From positions 22,065 to 86,064 of the forward strand of contig JAJYRN010000014.1 in the NCBI GenBank assembly GCA_021794095.1: a DNA stretch of 64,000 bases, written 5' to 3'. Positions within the stretch are counted from its first letter, which is position 1. Each line of letters begins with the position of its first letter. The notes under the pieces are model-generated. The model did no database searches. It saw only the letters and a list, made by a program, of their open reading frames with translations, and was not told the origin of the DNA. The position numbers and the translations under genes are program-made. The stretch comes from Acidobacteriota bacterium. Its GTDB lineage: Bacteria > Acidobacteriota > Holophagae > Holophagales > Holophagaceae. Of the stretch, positions 37,081 to 47,094 are shown one piece after another.

Positions 37081-37281
37081 TCAGGCCGTGAGATTGACGC
37101 GGCTGCCGACCTGGGAACTCGGCGGAGCCGGCTCCTCCGTCCGGGAGCTGGCCTCTTTGCGGGCCTCCTGGGCGGGCTCGCGGCTCTCTTCGGTGCGCTG
37201 GGAGGACTGCTGCTGAGCCGGCGCCTGGGGCTTCACGGGGGGAACGTAGGTCGAAGACGGAATCGCCTGGACGCTGGCCAT
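37081..37281 (-). CDS. Small Gln/Pro/Glu-rich hypothetical protein
   Basis: MASVQAIPSSTYVPPVKPQAPAQQQSSQRTEESREPAQEAR...; low complexity. Confidence 0.4.
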   Translation of the reverse strand: MASVQAIPSSTYVPPVKPQAPAQQQSSQRTEESREPAQEARKEASSRTEEPAPPSSQVGSRVNLTA

Positions 37282-37385
37282 GGTTCCTCCACAGGCGGGG
37301 AGCGCCCCGCTTCCCCCTCTATCGGCCGCGCAGGGCATCGCCATGAGGGATTCCAGCCAGCGCCGATCGGGGGTTGAATGGAAGC

Positions 37386-37865
37386 ATGCTGAACCTCCGC
37401 CCCGCCATCCCTTCCGATGCCCCGCTGATCCTCCAGTACATCCGGGAACTGGCAGCGTATGAACGGGCGCCGGAAGCCGCCGTCGCCACCCTGGACGACC
37501 TGCGCCGCTACGCCTTCTCGGAGCACCCTCTGGTGCGGGTGATCATGGCCGAATGGGAGGGCCAGCCGGCGGGCTTCGCCCTGTGGTTCCTGAACTTCAG
37601 CACCTGGGAAGGGAAGCCGGGCATCTACCTGGAGGATCTCTTCGTCCGGCCCGCGTTCCGGGGGAAGGGCATCGGCAAGGCCCTGTTGAAGCACCTCGCC
37701 GGCCTGGCGCTGAAAGAGGGCTGGACCCGCTTTGTCTGGCAGGTGCTGGATTGGAACACCCCCGCCATCGAGTTCTACCAGGCCCACGGAGCCCAGGTGA
37801 TGCGGCCCTGGCTGACCTGCCGGGTGGAGGGGGAGGCCCTGGAACGGCTCGCCCGGGACGCATGA
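37386..37865 (+). CDS. GNAT family N-acetyltransferase (diamine acetyltransferase-like)
   Basis: LRPAIPSDAPLILQYIRELAAYE; YLEDLFVRPAFRGKGIGKALLKHLA; VLDWNTPAIEFYQAHGAQVM. Confidence 0.9.
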   Translation: MLNLRPAIPSDAPLILQYIRELAAYERAPEAAVATLDDLRRYAFSEHPLVRVIMAEWEGQPAGFALWFLNFSTWEGKPGIYLEDLFVRPAFRGKGIGKALLKHLAGLALKEGWTRFVWQVLDWNTPAIEFYQAHGAQVMRPWLTCRVEGEALERLARDA

Positions 37866-39250
37866 TTCCGCTCGAACTGCAGCGGTTGGCGGAGGCCTTC
37901 GGGGCGGATGCGGAGCTGGCCCTGGTGGGAGGCGCCGTGCGGGACGAGCTGCTGGGGCGCCCCCACGCCGACTGGGATCTGGCCACCGCCCTGCTGCCGG
38001 AAAAGGTTCTGGCCAAAGCGAGGGCCGCTGGCCTCCGGGCGATTCCCACGGGCATCCAGCACGGCACAGTTACGGTGATCCTCGACGGCCGTCCCGTGGA
38101 GATCACCACCTTCCGGAGCGATGGGGCGTACCGGGATGGCCGGCGGCCGGAATCCGTGCGCCTGGGCGTCAGCCTGGAGGCGGATCTGGCCCGCCGCGAT
38201 TTCACCATCAACGCCATGGCCCTGCCTCTGGACGGGCGGGGCCTGGTGGATCCCCACGGCGGGCAGGCGGATCTCCGGGTCGGGCTCATCCGGGCCGTCG
38301 GCGATCCCCTCCAGCGCTTCGCGGAGGATGGCCTGCGGCCCCTGCGCGCCTGCCGGTTCGCCTCTCAGCTGGGTTTCCGCATCGCGTCCACCACGCTGGC
38401 GGCCATCCCGGCGCGATTGGCGGTGGCCTGCAAAGTCGCTCCGGAGCGCGTCCTGGTGGAACTGACCAAGCTCCTCACCGGGGCCCGCCCCCACGCGGGC
38501 CTCGAACCTTTGCGGATGAGCGGGCTGCTGGACCTCTGGCTGCCGGAACTGGTTCCCATGGATGGCTGTGCCCAGAACCGCCACCACCGCTGGGATGTCT
38601 GGAGGCACACCCTCGAGGTGGTGACGTTGGTTCCGGCGGATCCCGCCCTGCGCTGGGCGGCCCTGCTGCACGATGCGGGCAAGCCGGCCAGCCGGACAGA
38701 GGCGGAGGGAGAGGTCCATTTCTACGGCCACGAAGCCGGTTCCCTGGAGATCGCTGCTGCCATCCTGGGGCGCCTGAAAGCCGCCCATGCCCTCCAGAAG
38801 GAGGTGCTGGCCCTCATTCGCCACCACGGAATCCATCCGGAGCCCGGATGGAGCGATGCGGCCTGCCGCCGCTTCCTCCGGCGTCTGGGTGAGGATGGCC
38901 TGGCGCTGGAGCGCTGGGCGGCCTTCCGCCTGGCGGATCAGCGCGCGAAGGGCGTCGAGGATCCCGACCGGGAACCCCGGCACGCGGCGGTGGTGGCCCG
39001 CCTCGAAGCCCTTGCTTCAGCCCGGCCGCCGCTTTCCGTGCGCGAACTCGCGCTGGATGGGGGTGCTCTGATGGCCCTGGCGGGCCGGCGTGGGGGCCCC
39101 TGGCTGGGTGCCCTCCAGGCGGAACTGCTGGAGGCGGTGGTGGACGATCCGGGCCGGAATACGCCGGAGGCGTTGACCGCCCTGGCGAGGGCTAGCCTCG
39201 CGCGATCAGGACCACCGCCTGCGCCGCCAGGCCCTCGCCCCGTCCCGTGA
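37862..39250 (+). CDS. cca: CCA tRNA nucleotidyltransferase / poly(A) polymerase family with HD domain
   Basis: [55 protein letters not shown] motif. Confidence 0.92.
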   Translation: MIPLELQRLAEAFGADAELALVGGAVRDELLGRPHADWDLATALLPEKVLAKARAAGLRAIPTGIQHGTVTVILDGRPVEITTFRSDGAYRDGRRPESVRLGVSLEADLARRDFTINAMALPLDGRGLVDPHGGQADLRVGLIRAVGDPLQRFAEDGLRPLRACRFASQLGFRIASTTLAAIPARLAVACKVAPERVLVELTKLLTGARPHAGLEPLRMSGLLDLWLPELVPMDGCAQNRHHRWDVWRHTLEVVTLVPADPALRWAALLHDAGKPASRTEAEGEVHFYGHEAGSLEIAAAILGRLKAAHALQKEVLALIRHHGIHPEPGWSDAACRRFLRRLGEDGLALERWAAFRLADQRAKGVEDPDREPRHAAVVARLEALASARPPLSVRELALDGGALMALAGRRGGPWLGALQAELLEAVVDDPGRNTPEALTALARASLARSGPPPAPPGPRPVP

Positions 39251-39680
39251 AGCCCAGCTTCTCCGTGGTGGTGGCTTTGACATTCAAGGCCTCTGTCGGC
39301 AGGCCCAGGAGGGGCGCCACCCGCTCCCGCATCAGCTCACGGTGCGGGCCGATTTTCGGGCGCTCGCCGATGAGGCAGACATCGGTGTTCACCACGCGCC
39401 ACCCGTGTTCCGCCAGCTTCGCCATGACCTTCCGGAGCAGCTGGGCGGAATCGGCGCCCTTGCCGGCGGGATCGGTATCTGGAAAGTGCTGCCCGATGTC
39501 CCCGAGCCCCGCGGCGCCCAGCAGCGCGTCCATCAGGGCATGGAGCATCACATCCGCATCGCTGTGGCCGGCCAGTCCCCGGTCATGGGGGATGGCGCAG
39601 CCCATGAGCATGAGGGGGCGCCCCTCCGCCGGGTCTGAGAACCGGTGTACGTCGAAGCCCTGACCCACACGGAGGTCCAT
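39192..39680 (-). CDS. ispF: 2-C-methyl-D-erythritol 2,4-cyclodiphosphate synthase
   Basis: [57 protein letters not shown]. Confidence 0.95.
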   Translation of the reverse strand: MDLRVGQGFDVHRFSDPAEGRPLMLMGCAIPHDRGLAGHSDADVMLHALMDALLGAAGLGDIGQHFPDTDPAGKGADSAQLLRKVMAKLAEHGWRVVNTDVCLIGERPKIGPHRELMRERVAPLLGLPTEALNVKATTTEKLGFTGRGEGLAAQAVVLIARG

Positions 39681-41203
39681 CAGAGGGACTCGGGACCGAG
39701 GGCGCGGTGCTTGCCCGTGGATTCATCCCGCAATGCGCTTTCCTCGGGCTGGAGATCGGGCAGGATCAGGCGGACTTGCGTGCCCTGGCCTTCTTCGCTG
39801 CTGACGTCGATCGTGCCTCCATGCTCGTCCACGATCTTGCGGACGGTGGCCATGCCCAGCCCGGTCCCGCGCTTCTTGCCATAGCTGAAGAAGGGCTCGA
39901 AGATGCGTTTCTGGAGCTTCTTGGGGATGCCCCGGCCGGAATCGCGGACGCAGATCTCGATGCCCGGAGGGACCCGCTGCCAGGAGAGGACGACGTCCCC
40001 GGCGAGGCCCACCATGGCGTCCAGGGCATTGGTGACGAGGTTCTCGACCACCCGGGTGAACCGGGCCGGGTCGAGCTGGACCATGCAGAACTCCCCTTCG
40101 GTGCGGAGGGTGATGCCCATTTCGTCAGCGCGGGGGGCGAGAGGTTCCAGGATCGAGCCCACGAAGGCCTGCAGATCCACTTCTTCGCGGTTGGGTTCGC
40201 GCACCTTGGCGTAGTCCAGCACATCCTGGCTGAGGGCGGTCAGGCGGTCCACCGAGTCCAGGATCTTCTGGCTGTGGTGGAGGATCTTGGGATCCGTGGT
40301 GGACAGGGCCAGCAGGTCCGCATGCCCCCGCAGGACGAAGAGGCCGTTCTTGAAATCGTGGACGATGGAACTGGAGACTTGGCCCACCGTGGCGAGCACC
40401 TGGCTGCGCAGGTTCTCCTCGGAAAGGCGGGTCCGCTCGATGGCGATGGCGCAGAGGGCCACGATGGCCTCGAAGGTGGGCCGATCCGGGGGCTCGGTAA
40501 TGGGGCGGCGGCTGTCCAGGTACACCACGCCGATGCGGCGGCCCTGGATCACCAGCGGCAGGCAGAGGATGGTCTTCAGCTCCAGCCGCATGATGGACTG
40601 TTGGCTGGAGAGCTGGTGGTCATCCGCGACATTGAGGATCCAGATCGGTTCTCCCGTCTCGAACACGGATTGGACGCTCGACAGGGAAAGCTGGATGGCA
40701 CCTTCAAGGCCATCCTCGAGGTTGCGCTGGACCCGGATGGCCAGTTCCCCATCCTCCTGGAGCATGAGGAAGCCGCGGTCGGTGCGGGAAATGGCCAGCA
40801 GCCGGTCCATGGACTGCTCCAGCAGATCCTCCAGGTTCACCTCCTCGGCCATGAGCTGCGCGGTTTCCAGGATGGCCTGGAAATGCATGTCCGAATGGGT
40901 CTGCTGGCTGCTGAGCAGGGTCAAGGTATAGGCTCCGTCCGCCAGGCGGAGTGGGGTGCCGGGTTCCCAGACGACCTTCCCGATGGGTTGTCCCTGGTAG
41001 AAACTGCCGTGGGTGGTCTGAAGATCCTCGGCCCACCAGGTATCCTCCTGGCGCTCCAGCCGGAGATGGTTGCGGCTGATCATGCTGTCGGACAGGACGA
41101 TGTCGCACAAGCCCTGGCGGCCGAGGGTGGCAGAACGGGCGAGGGGCACCGTCCGCTCGAACCCATGGCGGTCTCGGATCAGAAGGTGAAAGCGCTGGAT
41201 CAC
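39680..41203 (-). CDS. Sensor histidine kinase with FHA, GAF and HATPase domains
   Basis: FHA core ([24 protein letters not shown]); GAF-like segment; [15 protein letters not shown]-box; [39 protein letters not shown]. Confidence 0.88.
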   Translation of the reverse strand: MIQRFHLLIRDRHGFERTVPLARSATLGRQGLCDIVLSDSMISRNHLRLERQEDTWWAEDLQTTHGSFYQGQPIGKVVWEPGTPLRLADGAYTLTLLSSQQTHSDMHFQAILETAQLMAEEVNLEDLLEQSMDRLLAISRTDRGFLMLQEDGELAIRVQRNLEDGLEGAIQLSLSSVQSVFETGEPIWILNVADDHQLSSQQSIMRLELKTILCLPLVIQGRRIGVVYLDSRRPITEPPDRPTFEAIVALCAIAIERTRLSEENLRSQVLATVGQVSSSIVHDFKNGLFVLRGHADLLALSTTDPKILHHSQKILDSVDRLTALSQDVLDYAKVREPNREEVDLQAFVGSILEPLAPRADEMGITLRTEGEFCMVQLDPARFTRVVENLVTNALDAMVGLAGDVVLSWQRVPPGIEICVRDSGRGIPKKLQKRIFEPFFSYGKKRGTGLGMATVRKIVDEHGGTIDVSSEEGQGTQVRLILPDLQPEESALRDESTGKHRALGPESL

Positions 41204-41312
41204 GGAATATCCAGGGGGGCTGGCGGGGGTGAATAGGAAAGGAAGGTGCGCAGCCCAAGAATATCCCGCCGTCTGCTGGACACAAGTGGAAGAGCCATGA
41301 GGGAATGGAGAC

Positions 41313-42326
41313 ATGCACCGCCATCCTGACCTTGATCCGACCTCGCCTTCCGATGATCCCGTGGAATATTCCCTCCGGCCCCAGCGGCTCCAGGAATATA
41401 TCGGCCAGGACAAAGTGAAGGTCCGCATCGAGATCGCCTTGCGGGCCGCCCAGCAGCGGGGCGAGGTGCTCGATCATGTGCTGCTCTTCGGCCCCCCCGG
41501 CCTCGGCAAGACCACCCTGGCCCACGTGCTGGCCAACGAGATGGGCGCCACCTGCAAGGTGATCCAGGCGCCGGCGCTGGAGAAGAAGGGTGACCTGGCG
41601 GCCATCCTCACCAACCTGGAGGCTGGCGAGTTCCTCTTCATTGACGAGATCCACCGCCTTTCGGCCCCCATCGAGGAAATGCTCTATTCGGCCATGGAGG
41701 ACCGCAAGCTGGACATTCTCATCGGCCAGGGCCCCAGCGCCCAGACCCTGAAAGTGGACCTGCGCCCCTTCACGCTGGTGGGCGCCACCACCCGGGCGGG
41801 GCTGTTGTCCAAACCGCTCCACGACCGCTTCGGCATGGTCCACCGGCTGGAGTTCTACACCCGGCGGGATCTGGCCATCATCGCGGAGCGCTCCTCGCAT
41901 GTGCTGGCTGTGCCCCTCGCTCCAGAAGGCGCCGAAGCCATCGCCCGTCGCAGTCGGGGTACGCCGCGCATCTGCAACCGCCTCCTCCGCCGCTGCCGGG
42001 ACTACGCCCAGGTGAAGGGGGATGGCACCATCTCCGCCGAGTCCGCCGAGGCCTGCCTGAAGCTGCACGAGGTGGACGATCTGGGGTTGGATGCCCTGGA
42101 CCGGGCCTACCTCCAGGCCCTCTGCCAGAAACATCGGGGCGGGCCCGTGGGGGTGCGGACCCTGGCCGCTGCCCTGGGGGAGGATGACGGATCCCTGGAA
42201 GATCTGGTGGAGCCCTACCTCATGCAGGTGGGCTTCCTGGACCGCACGCCCCAGGGCCGCCGCGCCACCGATCAGGCCTACGCCTACCTGGGGCTGACCC
42301 CCGGTCCGGGCCCCCTGTTCTCCTAA
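41313..42326 (+). CDS. ruvB: Holliday junction branch migration DNA helicase RuvB
   Basis: LRPQRLQEYIGQDKVK; GPPGLGKTTLAHVLANEMG; DEIHRLSAPIEEMLYSAMED; GRRATDQAYAYLGL. Confidence 0.97.
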   Translation: MHRHPDLDPTSPSDDPVEYSLRPQRLQEYIGQDKVKVRIEIALRAAQQRGEVLDHVLLFGPPGLGKTTLAHVLANEMGATCKVIQAPALEKKGDLAAILTNLEAGEFLFIDEIHRLSAPIEEMLYSAMEDRKLDILIGQGPSAQTLKVDLRPFTLVGATTRAGLLSKPLHDRFGMVHRLEFYTRRDLAIIAERSSHVLAVPLAPEGAEAIARRSRGTPRICNRLLRRCRDYAQVKGDGTISAESAEACLKLHEVDDLGLDALDRAYLQALCQKHRGGPVGVRTLAAALGEDDGSLEDLVEPYLMQVGFLDRTPQGRRATDQAYAYLGLTPGPGPLFS

Positions 42327-42808
42327 GAGCGGGATCCGTCAGGCTTCATCCTCGCGTCCTTGTCCACAGGCTTGAGGGAGGGCGCTGGAACCCCTTTGGC
42401 CACCCCATTCGCCCCGGCCTGGGCTGACTCAGGATTCTTGGCCTCCTGATCCCTGCGGACACAGACGCCCTGGAGGGTGCCGCCTTCGTCAACCACCAGC
42501 GAACCCACTTCCACATCGCCCTCGACATAGCCGGTGCCGTGGATTTCCAGGCATTCCGCGATCTTCAAGATGCCTTCGGCCCTTCCCGTGACGATCAGGT
42601 GCTTGGCGTACACGGTACCTTTGACCAGGCCCCCGGGCGCGATGGAAACCTCACCCGTCGAGTGGATCGTGCCGTCCACGGTGCCCTCCACCCGGAGGCT
42701 CCGGGAGCCGGTGTGGATCTCGCCATTGAAGGTCACATCCTTCCCGAGCAGGGTGTGGATGGCGGGCGCAGCGGCGGGCTTGCTCGGCTTATTCTTGAAC
42801 ACGGCCAT
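42323..42808 (-). CDS. Bactofilin (polymer-forming cytoskeletal protein)
   Basis: LLGKDVTFNGEIHTGSRSLRVEGTVDGTIHSTGEVSIAPGGLVKGTVYAKHLIVTGRAEG beta-helix repeats. Confidence 0.9.
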   Translation of the reverse strand: MAVFKNKPSKPAAAPAIHTLLGKDVTFNGEIHTGSRSLRVEGTVDGTIHSTGEVSIAPGGLVKGTVYAKHLIVTGRAEGILKIAECLEIHGTGYVEGDVEVGSLVVDEGGTLQGVCVRRDQEAKNPESAQAGANGVAKGVPAPSLKPVDKDARMKPDGSRS

Positions 42809-42816
42809 GGGAACTC

Positions 42817-43821
42817 CTAGGAGGCGCGGCTGAGACCGCTGAGCCACTGGCGCTGGAGCTTGAGGTAGGGGGTGGGGTTCACGGGCTTCCCGGCGATCCG
42901 AACCTCGTAGTGCAGGTGCACGCCCGTGGCATCGCCGGTGCGCCCCATGTAGCCGATGATGTCCCCCCGGCTGACCTGCTGGCCCACCCTGACGGCCACC
43001 CGGTCCATGTGGGCATAGAGGGTCTCGATGTCCGAGGTGTGGCGGATGATCACCGCGTTGCCATAGTTGTCAAAGGGGCCGGCGTGCTCCACGACGCCGT
43101 CTGCCGTGGCCTGGATCGGGGTGTCGAGGACATTGGCGATATCCAGGCCCGTGTGGAAGCCCAGGATGCGGTCCCCGGCGTCGCTGTTGCGCGCGAAGGG
43201 CGAGATCCTCACCCCGAATCCGGAACTCAGGTAGCCGGCGGTGGGCGGAATCGAGGGTGTGTGGGACCAGGCCCAGAGGATGGGTTCCATCCGGGCGCGC
43301 ACCAGATCGGCCTGCTGGGTCGTGCGATCGAGCTCACTCTGGAGGCGGGAGATCCGAGCCCGTGTGCCCGGAGGCAGGGGGGGGGGCCGGATGGCCCGGT
43401 TGCCCCCCCCGCCACGGCCTTCGGGTGCCAGCGGACTGCCGGGAGGCGGGATGGCGGGCGCCGGGCCCTTGGGATCGAGGAGTTTCAGGAGTTCGGTGTG
43501 CTGCTGGCGGAGGGCTTCCATCTCCGTTTCGAGCTGGTGGGCCTGGTCCAGGGTTGAACGCAACTGTTCCTGCTGCTGCCGGGTCTGCGTCTGGAGGTAG
43601 CCGAAACTCATGATCTTCTTGGTGGCCCAGAATCCGTATCCCGAACCGATCATCGCCAGGGCGGAGAAGCCGACGATGATGCCCACGATCCAGAGCATGA
43701 GGCGCCGGGTCAGCGACCAGCGGAAGGTCCGGTGGCTGAACACCACCATCACCGTCAGCCATCGCCCGGAATCCGGTCGGCTGGAGCGCAGGGCGCGGCG
43801 ACGTTCGGGTTGGGTGGACAT
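42817..43821 (-). CDS. M23 family metallopeptidase with N-terminal TM and coiled coil
   Basis: HTGLDIAN, GNAVIIRHTSDIETLYAHMD, VHLHYEVRIAGKPVNPTPYLK. Confidence 0.9.
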   Translation of the reverse strand: MSTQPERRRALRSSRPDSGRWLTVMVVFSHRTFRWSLTRRLMLWIVGIIVGFSALAMIGSGYGFWATKKIMSFGYLQTQTRQQQEQLRSTLDQAHQLETEMEALRQQHTELLKLLDPKGPAPAIPPPGSPLAPEGRGGGGNRAIRPPPLPPGTRARISRLQSELDRTTQQADLVRARMEPILWAWSHTPSIPPTAGYLSSGFGVRISPFARNSDAGDRILGFHTGLDIANVLDTPIQATADGVVEHAGPFDNYGNAVIIRHTSDIETLYAHMDRVAVRVGQQVSRGDIIGYMGRTGDATGVHLHYEVRIAGKPVNPTPYLKLQRQWLSGLSRAS

Positions 43822-43881
43822 GGTTTCCCAGGATACCTGGGCATGGGCCAGGGGTCGAGCCGTCTTCTTACAACCAATGAT

Positions 43882-44727
43882 CTAGGTGGTGGCCAGAAAG
43901 AAGTGGGATAGCCACCATTCAAGGGCATGACCTGTAAAAAATACGAGGCCCACCAGGCTGTTGAGGGTGAAAAAGGCCTGGTCAATGCGACTGAGGTCTC
44001 CGCCCCGGACCAACCATTGTTCGCGGACCAGCATGCCCGCCACGGCCAGCCAGCCCAGCCAGCCCATCAGGTGTGCATTGACCCCGAGGTTGAACTCGGC
44101 CCAGCAGGCCAGGGCCGCCAGGTGGAGCAGCTGGGACAGCAGCAGGGCCCTGCGGGTGCCCAGCCGGGCGGGAATGGAAAACAGCCCCTGGCTCCGGTCG
44201 AAATCCACATCCTGCAGGGCATACAAGATATCGAAACCCGCCGTCCAGGCCAGGACGCCCCCGGACAGCCAAAGGGCGGGTGCCTCGATGCGTCCGGTCA
44301 CCGCGATCCATGCGCCGAGGGGTGCGCCTGCCAGCGAGAGGCCCAGCACCAGGTGGGAAAAGGAGGTGAACCGCTTGCAGAGCGAGTAGCCCAGGATCAC
44401 GACCAGGGCGACGGGAGAGAGGATCCAGGTCAGCCGCCCCAGGGCTCCAGCAGCCACTTCGAAGAGCACGATGGCCGCGCCAAGCAGCAGCAGGGCTCCG
44501 GCCCGGGACACGCGGCCCGCCGGCAGGGCGCGGCTGGCCGTGCGGGGGTTCTCGGCATCGAGATCGGCGTCCACCAGCCGGTTGAAGGTCATGGCGGCCG
44601 TGCGCGCCCCGACCATGGCTGCCAGGATCCACAGATCCGTGCGCAGAGGCGGAACGCCCTGCGCCCCGGCCAGCGCGCCCAGCAGGGCGAAGGGCAGGGC
44701 GAAAACGGTGTGCTCGAACTTGATCAT
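43882..44727 (-). CDS. ubiA: UbiA-family prenyltransferase (4-hydroxybenzoate polyprenyltransferase-like); start uncertain, may lie upstream
   Basis: IKFEHTVFALPFALLGALAGA; NRLVDADLDAENPRTASRALPAG; DILYALQDVDFDRSQGLFSIPARLG. Confidence 0.9.
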   Translation of the reverse strand: MIKFEHTVFALPFALLGALAGAQGVPPLRTDLWILAAMVGARTAAMTFNRLVDADLDAENPRTASRALPAGRVSRAGALLLLGAAIVLFEVAAGALGRLTWILSPVALVVILGYSLCKRFTSFSHLVLGLSLAGAPLGAWIAVTGRIEAPALWLSGGVLAWTAGFDILYALQDVDFDRSQGLFSIPARLGTRRALLLSQLLHLAALACWAEFNLGVNAHLMGWLGWLAVAGMLVREQWLVRGGDLSRIDQAFFTLNSLVGLVFFTGHALEWWLSHFFLATT

Positions 44728-45081
44728 GTCCAAAAGCTCTCGTAATTGAGTAATAAGAGAGCCTTTATGTTTTGAGGAATTCCCAGGGCGAACAGGGTGC
44801 GAACCCGATTCGCGATGTTCGACCGAAGAACGGATTTGGCTCACATCAGTGGATGAATGGGCAGGGGCCGGATTGGGGTGGTCGGGTGGAGTGTCCATTG
44901 ACTACATGATCCAGCGATTCGGGATAGATGTCTCTCCTCAACGGCGCCAGGAGGGCAGCGCCCAAGGCAAGCATTAAGAGACTGGAGGTTGCGGCATCCC
45001 TCGCCATTGACGGTTTCCGGGTTCATTTGCCTCAGGCCCTTTCCGGCTCCGTGTGGTTACTGAGCCAGAATCGGTGACGAT

Positions 45082-46749
45082 TCAGAGCAGCGTCTGGGGC
45101 GCTTCCTGGCCATGCCCCCCGCTGTTCAGGCCGTAGCTCTTGAGCCTCCGGTACAGCGTGGACGATCCGATCTGGAGCTGCTCGGCGGCCCGCGTCTGGT
45201 TACCGCCATTCAGGTCCATCACCGCGAGGATGTAGTCCTTCTCGACCTCTTCAAGGGATCGGACCATCCCCGGGGTGGCCACGGGTTTCGGGAAGGCTTG
45301 GCGGATTTCCTCGGGCAGATCCTCGAGTTCCACGCGGTTGCCAGGTGCGAGCGCGACGGCCCGCTCCATGGTGTTTTCCAGCTCGCGCACGTTGCCCGGC
45401 CACTCGTAGCGCAAGAGCTGATCGGCGGCACTCGGAGAAATGCCCGAGATCTTGCGCTTCATCCACAACGCCGCGCCCCCGAGCAGCACCCGCGCAAGGG
45501 GCAGGATGTCATCCCGGCGCTCCCGGAGGGGCGGCACTTGCAGTTCGACAACCTTGAGCCGGTAGTAGAGATCTTGCCGGAAGGCGTTGACGGTGACGCC
45601 GAGCGCGAGGTCGCGGTTCGTCGCGGCCAGGATGCGCACATCCACCGGCCGGCTCTTGTTCTCGCCGACGCGCCGGATCTCCCGTTCCTGGATTGCCCGC
45701 AGGAGCTTGACCTGCATGCCCGGTGAGATCTCGCCGACCTCATCCAGCAGCAGCGTCCCGCTGTTGGCCGCCTCGAAGAGGCCCGGCCGGTCCTGGATCG
45801 CGCCGGAGAAGGCGCCGCGCGCGTGGCCGAAGAGCTCGCTTTCGAGGAGCGTCTCCGTGATGGCGCCGCAGTTGACCGCCACGAAGGGGCGACCCGCGCG
45901 CAGGGATTCGTCATGGATGAGCCGTGCGATCCGTTCCTTGCCCGAGCCGCTCTCCCCCGTGATGAGGACGGTGGAATCAACCTTGGCCACCCGGCGGGCC
46001 AAATCCACCACCTGCCGCATCTTGGGGCTCTTGGCGACGATCCCCAGGGGCTCCTCGACCTCGGGAGCCACCCGGATCAGGGCCCGGCGGTGCTCGTGGA
46101 GCTTCCGTTCGGACAGCTTCAGAGTCTCCGTGACCCGGTTGAGCGAGATATCGAGGCACTCCTTGAGGAGGTTCGGCTCGAAGAAACGCAGTTCCCCGGC
46201 CCGCTCCTCGCCCCATGCCTCCCGGGTGCGCCCGGAGAGGTGGCAGACGGCGCTCCCCTTGCAGACGCAGCGATCCTCGAGGACGTAGATCTCCTTGCCG
46301 GCGCTCCGGCTGAGGTAGCCGCTGGTGAGGCCGCAGATGGTCCAGCACACGGGCACATCCGAGCGCCCGAAATGCAGGAGGTGCTGCTCCGCCTCGTAGG
46401 AGGAGTGAATGACCATACCCTCCCTGGAAAGGGGCTCCGTGCTGCCTGGTTCAACCCGGAAGAGGCCTTCCAGGGCGTGGATGCGGATGCCCGCGTTCTG
46501 CCAGTCTTCCGGGCTGTCCCACTTGAACTCGGCCTGCATGGCCTCGGCCATCCGCCAGCCATGGGCGAACCCGAACTGGGTGAGCACGGTGCGGGCGGCC
46601 AAGTGGCCGAAGTTTTCGACGAGGTACTTCCGCAAAAGCCCCATCGCCACGGCATCCAGGACCAGCGCGCGCTGGCCGGCGAAGCGGATCATGCCCCCTT
46701 GCGGGTCCACCTGCAGCAGTTCATCGAGATCGAGATCACCGATGCCCAT
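45082..46749 (-). CDS. Sigma54-dependent transcriptional activator with XylR_N-like and V4R sensor domains
   Basis: AAA+ bEBP motifs GESGSGKERIARLIH, ELFGHARGAFSGA (GAFTGA variant), RLKVVELQVPPLRERRDDI; C-terminal Fis-type HTH; N-terminal V4R Cys-rich segment CWTICGLTSGYLSRSAGKEIYVLEDRCVCKGSAVCHL. Confidence 0.93.
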   Translation of the reverse strand: MGIGDLDLDELLQVDPQGGMIRFAGQRALVLDAVAMGLLRKYLVENFGHLAARTVLTQFGFAHGWRMAEAMQAEFKWDSPEDWQNAGIRIHALEGLFRVEPGSTEPLSREGMVIHSSYEAEQHLLHFGRSDVPVCWTICGLTSGYLSRSAGKEIYVLEDRCVCKGSAVCHLSGRTREAWGEERAGELRFFEPNLLKECLDISLNRVTETLKLSERKLHEHRRALIRVAPEVEEPLGIVAKSPKMRQVVDLARRVAKVDSTVLITGESGSGKERIARLIHDESLRAGRPFVAVNCGAITETLLESELFGHARGAFSGAIQDRPGLFEAANSGTLLLDEVGEISPGMQVKLLRAIQEREIRRVGENKSRPVDVRILAATNRDLALGVTVNAFRQDLYYRLKVVELQVPPLRERRDDILPLARVLLGGAALWMKRKISGISPSAADQLLRYEWPGNVRELENTMERAVALAPGNRVELEDLPEEIRQAFPKPVATPGMVRSLEEVEKDYILAVMDLNGGNQTRAAEQLQIGSSTLYRRLKSYGLNSGGHGQEAPQTLL

Positions 46750-46859
46750 GGGTTGTTCCCGTCATTCAAATTGAACGAAAGGATACATCATCTTGATCAA
46801 ACCACAAAGGAGATTGGCGAAATAAATTTGACAAATAATTTTAAACATATCTGATGATC

Positions 46860-46876
46860 GGCAACCCTCAACCCAA
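46860..46876 (-). promoter_or_regulatory. Possible weak sigma54 promoter of the activator gene
   Basis: Minus strand TTGGGTTGAGGGTTGCC: GG-N10-GC spacing but imperfect -24 box. Confidence 0.3.
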
Positions 46877-47032
46877 AGAACAGATGGGCCATCAATCAGG
46901 GCTTTGCTACGGCTGGCGCTTTTGGAAGGGGCCCGATTTCGAGGCAATGACTCCTTCATCTTGATGGGGGCAGTTCCCCCATCGTAGAGATGAATGGTTG
47001 GCAAGTCGCTGTCATGAAGGCACCTGGAGAAC

Positions 47033-47048
47033 TGGCATAAAGGATGCA
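47033..47048 (+). promoter_or_regulatory. Sigma54 (-24/-12) promoter upstream of the GGDEF/EAL gene
   Basis: TGGCATAAAGGATGCA, exact GG-N10-GC, 47 bp before the ORF start. Confidence 0.7.
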
Positions 47049-47094
47049 CGTAAGCTCCGGCTAGGAGCTTGATTATGGAAGCAGGATCGTTGCC

